Shown: piece after piece, positions 24,312 to 31,997 of the stretch
Layout of the letters: each line of letters starts with the position of its first letter
Position numbering within the stretch: position 1 is the first letter of the stretch
From: an uncultured Oscillospiraceae bacterium
GTDB taxonomy: Bacteria > Bacillota > Clostridia > Oscillospirales > Acutalibacteraceae
Assembly (NCBI GenBank): GCA_905193225.1
Contig: CAJJNV010000010.1
Location: forward strand, 1-64,000
Direction: 5' to 3'
DNA length: 64,000 bases
The notes under the pieces: generated by a model
Seen by the model: only the letters and a program-made list of their open reading frames with translations
Told to the model about the DNA's origin: nothing
Database searches by the model: none
Made by a program: the position numbers and the translations under genes

Positions 24312-24431
24312 CACCTTGCATATATTATACGATACTCTGGTAAAAATCAGCGAAAGTACATTGCAAAAAAGGCTGTGTCGTGATATAATGATTTTAACGG
24401 TATAAAAAGCCGAAAAATATATTGCAAGGTG
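24312..24431. promoter_or_regulatory. Inverted repeats and promoter of the HTH gene (probable operator)
   Basis: CACCTTGCATATATT (24312-24326) and AATATATTGCAAGGTG (24416-24431) are inverted copies that differ by one base insertion. Between them lies a promoter: TTGCAA (24361-24366), 17 bp, TATAAT (24384-24389). The right copy covers the ribosome site of the HTH gene; a third partial copy, ACATTGCAAAAAAGG, overlaps the -35. The layout suggests autorepression by the encoded HTH protein. Confidence 0.55.
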
Positions 24432-24437
24432 AATGAA

Positions 24438-24671
24438 ATGGTCAATATGTCTATCAGTTACAACAACCTGTGGAAGCTGCTTGTCGATAAAAAAATGAGC
24501 AAAGCCGATCTGCGCAGGGCGGCCGATATTTCTCCCAACACCATGACAAAGCTTCGCCGGGACAAAGAAGTCTCGATGGCTGTTCTGAAAAGGATCTGCG
24601 AGTATCTGGAGTGTAATATCGGCGATATCTGTGACTTTATTCCGACTCACGAATCGGAGGTGAGCGTCTGA
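24438..24671 (+). CDS. Cro/C1-type (XRE) helix-turn-helix regulator, YozG-like
   Basis: 77 residues from MVNMSISYNNLWKLLVDK; AAGGT lies 7 nt upstream. A GTG nine bases earlier is a possible alternative. The whole protein is one XRE-type HTH: MSKADLRRAADISPNTMTKLRR is the helix-turn-helix, then VLKRICEYLECNIGDICDF, the short YozG-like ending. It overlaps by one base (TGATG) with a downstream gene of unknown function, and inverted repeats in its promoter suggest autoregulation. Probably the regulator or DNA-binding half of a two-gene unit. Confidence 0.85.
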   Translation: MVNMSISYNNLWKLLVDKKMSKADLRRAADISPNTMTKLRRDKEVSMAVLKRICEYLECNIGDICDFIPTHESEVSV

Positions 24672-25132
24672 TGACCGAACAGCTTTTATTTGAATGTGAG
24701 CAATATATTCAAAACGGCGGTATCCTTTCCGGTTCATCATTCAGCAGTATAGAAATACCCTTCCGAAAGTCAATGGACATCGATACCGACGCGGCGGAAG
24801 AATATATTAGGCAAAACAGAGAAAATTATTTTACCGAACAGCTTTTTGCCTTTATCGACCGCACAGAGCAAAAGGACAGCGACGTCTACAAAAAAGCCCT
24901 TATCGACCGTCGGCTGTTTTCAAAAATACGGTCAAACAAAAAATACATACCCTCCAAAAGGACAGTTGTCGCCCTGTGTCTTGCGCCAAACCCTTCAAGA
25001 GAGGATGCCGACAGACTTCTTTCCTCTGCCGGATACAGCCTCTCCCGCGCCGATGATTTTGACCTTGTTATCGCCTTTTGCATTGAAAAGAAGATATTTG
25101 ATTTTTTTGATATCAACGAGGTTCTTGTTTGA
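24671..25132 (+). CDS. Uncharacterised protein paired with the HTH regulator
   Basis: 153 soluble residues with no signal peptide. The N-terminal 75 residues are acidic and not recognised. The C-terminal half (ALIDRRLFSKIRSNKKYIPSK, RTVVALCLAPNPSREDADR, LLSSAGYSLSRADDFDLVIAF, ending DFFDINEVL) resembles a helical module I recall as a C-terminal domain of macro-domain and other effector-like proteins in Bacillota, with pattern FSKIRSN-x-Y-x-PSKRT-x-x-A. That recollection is not verified. The one-base overlap with the HTH gene indicates strict co-expression. It could be a co-regulator, toxin-like effector or phage-derived switch. Function unknown. Confidence 0.6.
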   Translation: MTEQLLFECEQYIQNGGILSGSSFSSIEIPFRKSMDIDTDAAEEYIRQNRENYFTEQLFAFIDRTEQKDSDVYKKALIDRRLFSKIRSNKKYIPSKRTVVALCLAPNPSREDADRLLSSAGYSLSRADDFDLVIAFCIEKKIFDFFDINEVLV

Positions 25133-25235
25133 ATACGGCATCCTCTGGCGCTCCCCGGCGCAGCTCAATCCGGGTGTAATGTTCGATTAAACATATACCC
25201 AAAATCCCGCCGAAAACCGGCATAAAAAGTGAAGT

Positions 25236-25269
25236 AAAAATCCCGTCCGCTTTTGCGGACGGGATTTTT
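25236..25269 (-). terminator. Terminator after tRNA-Gln
   Basis: Perfect 15-bp stem AAAAATCCCGTCCGC / GCGGACGGGATTTTT with a 4-nt loop (25251-25254). It abuts the tRNA CCA end; one base is shared. The symmetrical T/A flanks allow action on both strands, so it may also end the HTH pair on the plus strand. Confidence 0.85.
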
Positions 25270-25344
25270 GGCTGGGATGGCTGGATTTGAACCAGCGGGT
25301 GACGGAGTCAAAGTCCGTTGCCTTAACCGCTTGGCTACATCCCA
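25269..25344 (-). tRNA. tRNA-Gln (anticodon TTG)
   Basis: 76 nt on the minus strand. Acceptor TGGGATG/CATCCCA, D arm AGCCAAGCGGTTAAGGC, anticodon stem CGGAC with loop CTTTGAC (anticodon TTG), T arm GCTGGTTCAAATCCAGC, discriminator G, encoded CCA. Terminated by the adjacent 15-bp hairpin. Confidence 0.97.
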
Positions 25345-25627
25345 TTATTTATCCGTGCGGCGGTCAGATCTTATGACCGCCGCAGGTTTTTATTTTTTAG
25401 TCTGCGCCGTGAGTTTAAATGTCCGTGGCCGTTAAGGCTCGATGCATTCACAACTGCGCGCTTGCTATTATAGCATAAGCGTAACGTTTTAGCAATAGTT
25501 TTTTTGTTTTTTTTAAATTTACGCCTATGGTCAATGAACAGTTGCCGCACGGAAAAAGGAATGAGCGAAGCAATAAGGGGTTCGAACATCTGTTGCTTAC
25601 ACTTTTGCGTTACTCTTAGCCGTTTTG

Positions 25628-28600
25628 TTACCGCGATATCTGTTTTTTGCCTTTGAGTATAACGAACGCGCCGCAGAGCGACAACGCAAGCAGTACCAGC
25701 ACCGCCGCAAGGCTCCTCTCCCCTGTTTTTGGAACGGCGTCCTGCTTAGGTTCCGGCTTGCTTTCAGGCTCGGGCTGTTTTTCGGGAAGCTTTTCCAAAA
25801 CCGTCTCGGTCTTTAAAATTTCCTTTGTGCCCGCCTCATCTTCAAAGCACTTGTCGCATTCGTCGCAGTACCAGTACTCTTTGTTGCCCTGTTCCTTTTC
25901 GGTAGGTGTCTTGCCGTCGATGTGTTTAAGATCGCAATGGCTGTTTCTGTCGACCTCTCCGTAGGGCTTTTTGCATATCTCGCAGATTGCTCTCTTGGTG
26001 CAGACAGCCTTTCCGCCGAAGCATTTTTCGGTTTCGGTGTGTTTACAGCCGTCATTTGCACAGCTGTGGGTATGTGTGTCGCTGCCGTCCTCGTTCTGTA
26101 CAAAATCGCCGTAGTTGTGTTCCTTTTCGCCCGCCTTGATCTCGGTGCTGCAGACTTCACAGTTGATTGCGGTGGTGCAGTCTCCGTCATCCTCGCCGCT
26201 GTGGGCGGTTTTTGTATCGGTGACGGTGCAGGTTTCGTTAAGGCATTCGTGCCAATGGCCGTTTTCGTCTTTAAGCCACTCGCCGCCGAAATCGTGGGAG
26301 GCTTTGGCCGCCTTAATTTCAAATCCGCAGGTATCGCAGTTGACAGAGGTGGTGCAGTCTCCGTCGTCCTCGCTGCTGTGAGCGGTATTAGTATCAGTGA
26401 CGGTGCAGGTTTCGTTAAGGCATTCGTGCCAGTGGCCGTTTTCGTCTTTAAGCCACTCGCCGCCGAAATCGTGGGAGGTTTTGGCCGCCTTAATTTCAAA
26501 TCCGCAGGTATCACAGTTGACAGAGGTGGTGCAGTCTCCGTCATCCTCGCCGCTGTGAGCGGTATTAGTATCAGTGACGGTGCAGGTTTCGTTAAGGCAT
26601 TTGTGCCAGTGGCCGTTTTCGTCTTTAAACCACTCGCCGCCGAAATCGTGGGAGGCTTTGGCCGCCTTAATTTCAAATCCGCAGGTATCGCAGTTGACAG
26701 CGGTGGTGCAGTCTCCGTCATCCTCGCCGCTGTGGGCACCTTCATCGAACACTACGCCGCAGGAGCATACCTTAAAGTGTTTTGTTTCGTCTGTCTGCCA
26801 TTCGCCGCTGTGGGTATGGGCATCGCCCTGACCCTTGAATACCGGCAGGGTCATTTCGATAGCCGAAACATATTGACAATTTTCGTCCCATGGGTGTTGG
26901 TCGGCTGCTCTGCCGTTTATCAGCTTTTCAAGCACCTGTCCGTTTGCAAAATCCTGTGCGGTTTTTTCCTCCGCCTCGATTCTATGTGTTCCTTCATCTG
27001 TTCCAACGCCTTTATCGGCCGTTTTGCCAATATAAAAGCAGTTTATAATGTCGGTGTCGATCCGAGCGGCTATACTTCCCTTTATGACCTTTTCTTTTGC
27101 GGAGATTTTGCCGATATTATAGCAATTTTCGATCCACCCCGATCCGTTTATCATACCGACAATACCGCCCAAGTCAACAATGGAATTATCTGTGGTGCTT
27201 GTGATCTCGCCCAGGTTGCAGCAATCGGTAATTTTAACGCCCGAAGCGACTGCCGCAATACCGCCGGCAAGACCGTAGCCGGATTCATCGACAAGTCCGC
27301 CCTCTATTGTGCCGAGGTTATAGCAGCCGATAATATCCGATAACCAGACACCTCCCGCTATTCCTCCGGCGTAGGCAAATGAGGAATCGGCATAGGCTGA
27401 TATTTTTCCTTTATTTACGCAGTTTGTGATGGTGCAGTATTCTTGCGCATAACCGATAATACCGCCAGAATAAACATCGCAAAGGTACCAGTCCGACTGG
27501 GTTATGGTAACAAAGCTTTGGCAATCGCTGACGGTGCTGTTTTTGGCACATCCTACGATACCGCCCTGATACCATATGACGCTGATATATCCCGTTACCG
27601 ACAGATTTTTTATGGTTGCGCCGTTTGCGTATCCAAACAGTCCCACGCCGCTTTTAACCTTAATATCGCTGTCGATATATACTCCGTAGATCGTGTGTCC
27701 CGCACCGTCGAATGTGCCGCTGTAAGCATTCTGCTTTTCGTCAAATCCAACAGGCTTCCACCTTTCAACCGAATCGGTGCCGCTGGCGGGGGTGAAATTA
27801 CCCTGCTCATCAAAACTTCCGTCGTTTATAACAATGTCGTTTTCGAGCACGCCGCAGGCTCCGCTGTTTTGGGTTATGCCGTTGTCGCCGTTTACGATGT
27901 CGCGAAAGGCTTTAAGCTCCTCAAGGTTTGATATGCGATAGGGATCGTCCTGCGTTCCGCCGCCCGAAGGGACGCTGCGCCACTGAGCCGTAAGCGCCGT
28001 TACATTTGACGGAACGCTTTCTCCGGGAGCGTAGGTCCTCTGCCCGTCGGTCCAGGCGATAAAATACGCTCTTTCGTTTGGCGGGGTCAGACCCTCTTTT
28101 GCGGGAGCGGTAAAATTACCGCCGTTTTTAACGATAATATTTATGTTTTCCTGCCCGTCTACCGTACCTCCCTTAAGATTTAAGGCAACGGCTTTAAGTC
28201 CGTCGGTACCGAGGGTATCGGCATTTTTAACTTCAAGCGCCGGACGGTAAAATACATCATCTTGTCCGACATACGCAGCGCCGCGGCTGCCGTTAACGGC
28301 GTAGCCTCCCCTAACCCTGATAAAGCCGTCCAAATAATCCTGTCCCCAGGAGCGTATCCCCTGCCAGTTTTTAATGTAGTTGTCGGACTTTTTGCATATC
28401 ACATCCCACTCGTTGTTCAGCGGAACATCATGGTTCCACCCCGCCCTGTATCCGGTGGACAGAGTCCGAAGGGTATAATCTATACCGCCGTAAGTGTACG
28501 CCTTGCCGTATATCAGTCCTGAATCAACAAAGTCTTTCCAATAATCTGAATGCGACACATTATAGTCGGAAACAAACAGACTATGCGCATAGGAGCGCCA

Positions 28601-30172
28601 GTCAAGAGCGTCATAGTTTTTAATAGAATAGGCGTCTACGGTGCCTGTGTAGGTAAAGGGAACATAGTGAAGTCCCGTGTCGGGCAGTTTTTCGTCTACA
28701 TCACCGATAATGTTTTCGGCCGACAGGTCAAAGTAATATGTGCCGCCGGGAGCAAGGTCAAACTGCTCCTCGGCCTCGTCTCTGACGCTCAAGGCAACAT
28801 CTATCGCCTTGCTTGCATAATCGGTTTTATAATTTCCGTTTAACTCCTCACAGAACATCTTGATGGTATAGTCCCCGACCTCAAGCCCTGCGGGAATGTT
28901 CATGTAAATCATTTCGGAACTGAAATCGCCCTTTTGAATTTGTCCGTAATAGAGCACTTCATTATAGCGATTTAAAATCATTGCCGAAACATATTCGTCG
29001 TCTTGAATACCGTAGGTATGGCAGGCAATGCTCACTTCGCCGCCGCTCGTCGGTACCGAAACGCCGTGGATGCTGTCATAATACAGACTGATCTGCCAAT
29101 TCCGATCATTGTCAACGAGGGTCAGCTTCCACTCGTTCGGATTACTCACGCTGACGGGGTTAAGCTTTCCGACCTCGCCCACGGGCTTTCCGCCCACGGC
29201 GGCAGAGGTGAAAAGCACAGAGCTTGTATCTAAGTTAACAGCGGGACGAACCGCACGAATATAGTTCACGCCGTCGACGCTCACACTGCCGGAGTCGATG
29301 ATCGTTCCGGCATGAATACGCGTGTTGCCGCCCGGAGAACGAAGCCACCACCGACCGCCGTTTCCGGAGGTATAGATTGCCGAAAGTCCCGGTGCGCCGT
29401 TATAATTTCCCACAGAATCTGCAATTTCTTTTGCGGAAGGGAAAAACAGTTTGTCGTTTACGGTCAGGCTGCTCCCGCCCCAGTCAACAGAATATATTTT
29501 TTCAGCCGCATCGGTCTTTGCAATGCCGAGCATGGTGGCCCGCTCCTTTGCAGAAAAGTTTTGGGTTTCTTCTGCAAACTTCTTGCACCATTTCTGCGCG
29601 CTGCTGCCCTGATAGGAATTGCCGTCGTCTTCCCATCTGTTAAAAGTCGTAGTACCGCTGAGCAGATTTTCCGACAGCAAAAACATTCCGTCTGTTTTCC
29701 CGTCGTTTGCCCTGTCCGCGTCAAGCACCCGCCATTTGATAGGTGTGCTGTTATTACCGCTGTCGGTGCCGAAATAGACATAGCTTTCGGGAGTATAATA
29801 ATCGCCCTTGCCCGGTTCGACGGTTTTTTTCGAGTCGCTTATCTCGTTTGTGCCGAGCTGTATTGCCCTGCCCGATACAAGCCTTAAGGTCAGGGTGCTT
29901 TGCTTTTGAATATTGTATTCCCCGAGTGTTCGACCGTCGACAAACTCTTTTCCGTCATATATCAGTTTTTGCCGATCAGCGGGGATACCTGTTTTATTCT
30001 GAATTTTCTCTTTGATATTGTCGGCGCTGTCGCCCGACTCGACCTCAAGGGTAAGGTTTGCCCCACCGACAACGGTAAGGTCAATGTTGATTTCCATTGC
30101 ATTTGCCGTTATGGGTATCATACAGATCACCATACAAAGGGCCAGCAGGATACTGAGCAATTGTTTTTTCAT
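25628..30172 (-). CDS. Secreted, sortase-anchored multidomain surface protein with N-terminal ubiquitin domain
   Basis: 1514 residues from MKKQLLSILLALCMVICMIP; ACGGAGGT precedes this ATG. Signal peptide 1-25 ends ANA, so the mature chain would begin MEINIDL, exactly where a ubiquitin domain starts. Residues 26-101 align with eukaryotic ubiquitin almost end to end: TLEVESGD, NIKEKIQNKTGIPADRQ, LIYDGK, DGRTLGEYNIQKQSTL. By hand alignment about 34 of 54 positions (ubiquitin 14-67) are identical. After this come a DUF6273-type domain (about 130-313, IKWRVLDAD to VRPAVNLD), a Listeria-Bacteroides/InlB-type repeat (about 660-730), a GLUG-rich region (about 828-1054), four Cys/His-containing repeats of 59 residues, a Pro/Glu/Lys spacer, and VPKTG near 1479 with a membrane helix and KGKKQISR tail. 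Role unknown; likely wall-attached and host- or glycan-facing. Confidence 0.9.
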   Translation of the reverse strand: MKKQLLSILLALCMVICMIPITANAMEINIDLTVVGGANLTLEVESGDSADNIKEKIQNKTGIPADRQKLIYDGKEFVDGRTLGEYNIQKQSTLTLRLVSGRAIQLGTNEISDSKKTVEPGKGDYYTPESYVYFGTDSGNNSTPIKWRVLDADRANDGKTDGMFLLSENLLSGTTTFNRWEDDGNSYQGSSAQKWCKKFAEETQNFSAKERATMLGIAKTDAAEKIYSVDWGGSSLTVNDKLFFPSAKEIADSVGNYNGAPGLSAIYTSGNGGRWWLRSPGGNTRIHAGTIIDSGSVSVDGVNYIRAVRPAVNLDTSSVLFTSAAVGGKPVGEVGKLNPVSVSNPNEWKLTLVDNDRNWQISLYYDSIHGVSVPTSGGEVSIACHTYGIQDDEYVSAMILNRYNEVLYYGQIQKGDFSSEMIYMNIPAGLEVGDYTIKMFCEELNGNYKTDYASKAIDVALSVRDEAEEQFDLAPGGTYYFDLSAENIIGDVDEKLPDTGLHYVPFTYTGTVDAYSIKNYDALDWRSYAHSLFVSDYNVSHSDYWKDFVDSGLIYGKAYTYGGIDYTLRTLSTGYRAGWNHDVPLNNEWDVICKKSDNYIKNWQGIRSWGQDYLDGFIRVRGGYAVNGSRGAAYVGQDDVFYRPALEVKNADTLGTDGLKAVALNLKGGTVDGQENINIIVKNGGNFTAPAKEGLTPPNERAYFIAWTDGQRTYAPGESVPSNVTALTAQWRSVPSGGGTQDDPYRISNLEELKAFRDIVNGDNGITQNSGACGVLENDIVINDGSFDEQGNFTPASGTDSVERWKPVGFDEKQNAYSGTFDGAGHTIYGVYIDSDIKVKSGVGLFGYANGATIKNLSVTGYISVIWYQGGIVGCAKNSTVSDCQSFVTITQSDWYLCDVYSGGIIGYAQEYCTITNCVNKGKISAYADSSFAYAGGIAGGVWLSDIIGCYNLGTIEGGLVDESGYGLAGGIAAVASGVKITDCCNLGEITSTTDNSIVDLGGIVGMINGSGWIENCYNIGKISAKEKVIKGSIAARIDTDIINCFYIGKTADKGVGTDEGTHRIEAEEKTAQDFANGQVLEKLINGRAADQHPWDENCQYVSAIEMTLPVFKGQGDAHTHSGEWQTDETKHFKVCSCGVVFDEGAHSGEDDGDCTTAVNCDTCGFEIKAAKASHDFGGEWFKDENGHWHKCLNETCTVTDTNTAHSGEDDGDCTTSVNCDTCGFEIKAAKTSHDFGGEWLKDENGHWHECLNETCTVTDTNTAHSSEDDGDCTTSVNCDTCGFEIKAAKASHDFGGEWLKDENGHWHECLNETCTVTDTKTAHSGEDDGDCTTAINCEVCSTEIKAGEKEHNYGDFVQNEDGSDTHTHSCANDGCKHTETEKCFGGKAVCTKRAICEICKKPYGEVDRNSHCDLKHIDGKTPTEKEQGNKEYWYCDECDKCFEDEAGTKEILKTETVLEKLPEKQPEPESKPEPKQDAVPKTGERSLAAVLVLLALSLCGAFVILKGKKQISR
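26160..26770 (-). repeat. 177-bp tandem repeats inside the ubiquitin-domain surface protein
   Basis: The marker GGTGGTGCAG (plus strand) recurs at 26171, 26348, 26525 and 26702, a constant 177-bp period equal to 59 codons. Each unit encodes NCDTCGFEIKAAK, SHDFGGEW, KDENGHWH, CLNETCTVTDT and HSGEDDGDC. Near-identical copies imply recent expansion or homogenisation and possible length variation between strains. Confidence 0.9.
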
Positions 30173-30177
30173 TCGCA

Positions 30178-30303
30178 CTACCTCCGTTTTGATACAGCTA
30201 TTTTGTGTTTTGCGCCAAATGCCGCGAAAAGGCTGACGCTTATAAAGAGCAAAGCCATCCACAACAAACGATATATCAACATACCGTCATTCAAACAATA
30301 CAT
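30178..30303 (-). CDS. Candidate 41-residue small membrane protein in the leader of the surface-protein gene
   Basis: ATG at 30303 is preceded by AAAGGA at about 11 nt. The peptide has one hydrophobic stretch (LLWMALLFISVSLFAAFGA) and a basic end (KHKIAVSKRR). Its last codons CGG-AGG-TAG contain the ribosome site of the surface-protein gene, so translation could be coupled. It lies inside the predicted 200-nt 5' leader. It may be a chance frame. Confidence 0.3.
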   Translation of the reverse strand: MYCLNDGMLIYRLLWMALLFISVSLFAAFGAKHKIAVSKRR

Positions 30304-30377
30304 AATCAATATATTCCTTTTGCGCGGCAGATTATCAGTGTTTTTCAGATTACTGAATAAATGTTTATTTATGTTTA

Positions 30378-30406
30378 AGTATACCATTGACTCCCGCATT
30401 TTTCAA
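30378..30406 (-). promoter_or_regulatory. Promoter of the ubiquitin-domain surface protein
   Basis: TTGAAA (30406-30401), 17-bp spacer, TATACT (30383-30378) on the minus strand, giving a leader of about 200 nt. Confidence 0.65.
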
Positions 30407-30532
30407 CCCGTTTATCCAAATAATTTTCAGAATAAAATAGTGAAAATTGCACAAGAAACTTTTACAAATTATCAAATTGCCGTTGTATTTGTAGAAAACA
30501 TTTTTCACTTATAAAATCGTACATTTAAACGC

Positions 30533-30561
30533 TTTACAATTATTTAAAAGAGATATATACT
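30533..30561 (+). promoter_or_regulatory. Promoter of the diguanylate cyclase gene
   Basis: TTTACA (30533-30538), 17-bp spacer, TATACT (30556-30561). Divergent from the surface-protein promoter about 130 bp away; the interval is very A/T-rich. Confidence 0.6.
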
Positions 30562-30624
30562 ATATGTTGTGTGATAATATCGATGTTAGCTTATAAAACT
30601 TATGATAAAGGCTGGTGAGACACT

Positions 30625-31761
30625 TTGGAAGACTTTCTTCATATTGAAATTGATATAATCTGCATTGCCATTATGACCATTACCCTGACCAAGCTTTCGT
30701 CGGTTTCGCTGACAAAGGCCACCAAATCAAGATGGCTCACACTTCTTGTGCTTTCAATGATTTCGGTCAATGTGTTCGACATAATCGGCCGCCTCGCCCT
30801 TATTGCAAACATTTCCTTTATCGTCCCGGTCCTTTATTTGACCAACATCATATATTTTTCCTCCTATGTTTTTTTGTCCTATTGTTCGCTTATATATGTC
30901 AAAGCCCTGCACGACAAAAGCTTTGCCGAAAACACAAGGGGATTGCTTATTTGTGCCATTCCTATGTTTGTTTTGATTACGCTCCTTTTATCTTCTCCCT
31001 TCACCGACCTCATTTTTACCATTGATTCCGGCGGCGTGTATCGCCGAAGCAATCTTTTTTTCCTGCAGCCCCTCATTTCCTGCGCATACTTCCTTACAGC
31101 CTCGGTAACCGGCTTTGTTTATACCAAGAAAAACAGCATTTTTTCGGTTAAAAGCGAGCTTACCTCCTATACATTATGTACAGGATTCATCATCGTGTGC
31201 AGCGTGCTTCAAAGCCTCATTCCCGACCGGCCCATTCTTGTGGCGGGCGCTTCTCTCGCAATACTGATTATGTATATCAATTCCCTTGAGCTTAAAATTT
31301 CCCTCGATCCGTTAACAGGCATTCCAAACCGCCTTGAGCTTATGGATTACCTTTCGAAAGCTGTAAAGGAGCTCAAGCCCGATCAGCATCTATATTTTAT
31401 GTTTATCGATGTTGATTCCTTCAAAAAGATAAACGACAATTACGGTCACAATGAAGGCGACAGAATTTTAAGAACTCTTTCGTCGGTAATAAGCAACTTC
31501 TGCAAGGAAACAAAAAGCTACTGTGCAAGATACGGCGGCGACGAGCTTGTTATACTTAAAGCTTTGTCCGGAGGCGAAAATATAAATGACCTCTGCCGAA
31601 GACTTGACGAACACATAATCGGAAGCGGCATCGACGTGGACATAAGCGTGGGATACGCCAAATATTCCGCTGACAACGACAGCATACAGGATCTCATTTC
31701 CCGTGCCGACAACGCAATGTATCTTGTTAAACAGGCAAAAAAGCAAAGCAGGCTTAAATAA
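30625..31761 (+). CDS. Membrane-bound diguanylate cyclase (GGDEF domain)
   Basis: 378 residues. About six to seven membrane segments span residues 1-210, forming a sensory region of no named type. The GGDEF domain follows: DPLTGIPNRLELMDYL near 227, FIDVDSFKKINDNYGHNEGD near 275, and the active-site loop as GGDEL near 305. GGDEL is an accepted active variant, so c-di-GMP synthesis from two GTP is likely. The RxxD inhibitory site expected just before the loop is not evident (KETK instead), implying weak product inhibition. The start is TTG after GGTGAG. It is divergent from the surface-protein gene and may control surface attachment; that link is inference. Confidence 0.88.
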   Translation: MEDFLHIEIDIICIAIMTITLTKLSSVSLTKATKSRWLTLLVLSMISVNVFDIIGRLALIANISFIVPVLYLTNIIYFSSYVFLSYCSLIYVKALHDKSFAENTRGLLICAIPMFVLITLLLSSPFTDLIFTIDSGGVYRRSNLFFLQPLISCAYFLTASVTGFVYTKKNSIFSVKSELTSYTLCTGFIIVCSVLQSLIPDRPILVAGASLAILIMYINSLELKISLDPLTGIPNRLELMDYLSKAVKELKPDQHLYFMFIDVDSFKKINDNYGHNEGDRILRTLSSVISNFCKETKSYCARYGGDELVILKALSGGENINDLCRRLDEHIIGSGIDVDISVGYAKYSADNDSIQDLISRADNAMYLVKQAKKQSRLK

Positions 31762-31834
31762 CTTCAACAGTCTGTTCTATTGATCTCTTTCTCAAACATA
31801 TTCTATTTAATAAACCGCTTTATCACAAACTTAA

Positions 31835-31878
31835 AACCGCTCCCGAAGCACTTACTGCACGGGAGCGGTTATTTGTTT
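31835..31878. terminator. Terminator between convergent GGDEF and MATE genes
   Basis: AACCGCTCCCG (31835-31845) and CGGGAGCGGTT (31860-31870) form an 11-bp stem with a 14-nt loop, followed by ATTTGTTTT. The A/T flanks allow either direction. Confidence 0.75.
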
Positions 31879-31997
31879 TATAATTATTTATTTAAAGCCT
31901 CCGGATATACCGGAAGTCTCGGCTTAAAATGGTTTTGAAGCATTGCCTCATATAAATTTCAGCCAATGTTTTTCGGTGTGCCATTTTAACAGGACTG

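Noticed and set aside
24306..24740. Minus-strand 144-residue frame over the HTH gene
   Set aside because: Opposite a well-supported HTH gene; no start signal and no domain.
26160..26770. Regular 177-bp repeats as a CRISPR array
   Set aside because: Repeat unit is long, has no spacers, and is an in-frame protein repeat.
25922..27343. 473-residue antisense frame across the 59-residue repeats
   Set aside because: Arises from the repeat and codon pattern of the surface-protein gene; no start signal or independent domain.
25628..30172. Eukaryotic contamination or assembly chimera explaining the ubiquitin domain
   Set aside because: The domain is in frame between a bacterial signal peptide and bacterial surface domains, with a Shine-Dalgarno site and matching base composition; no junction is apparent. 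Read-level confirmation is still desirable.
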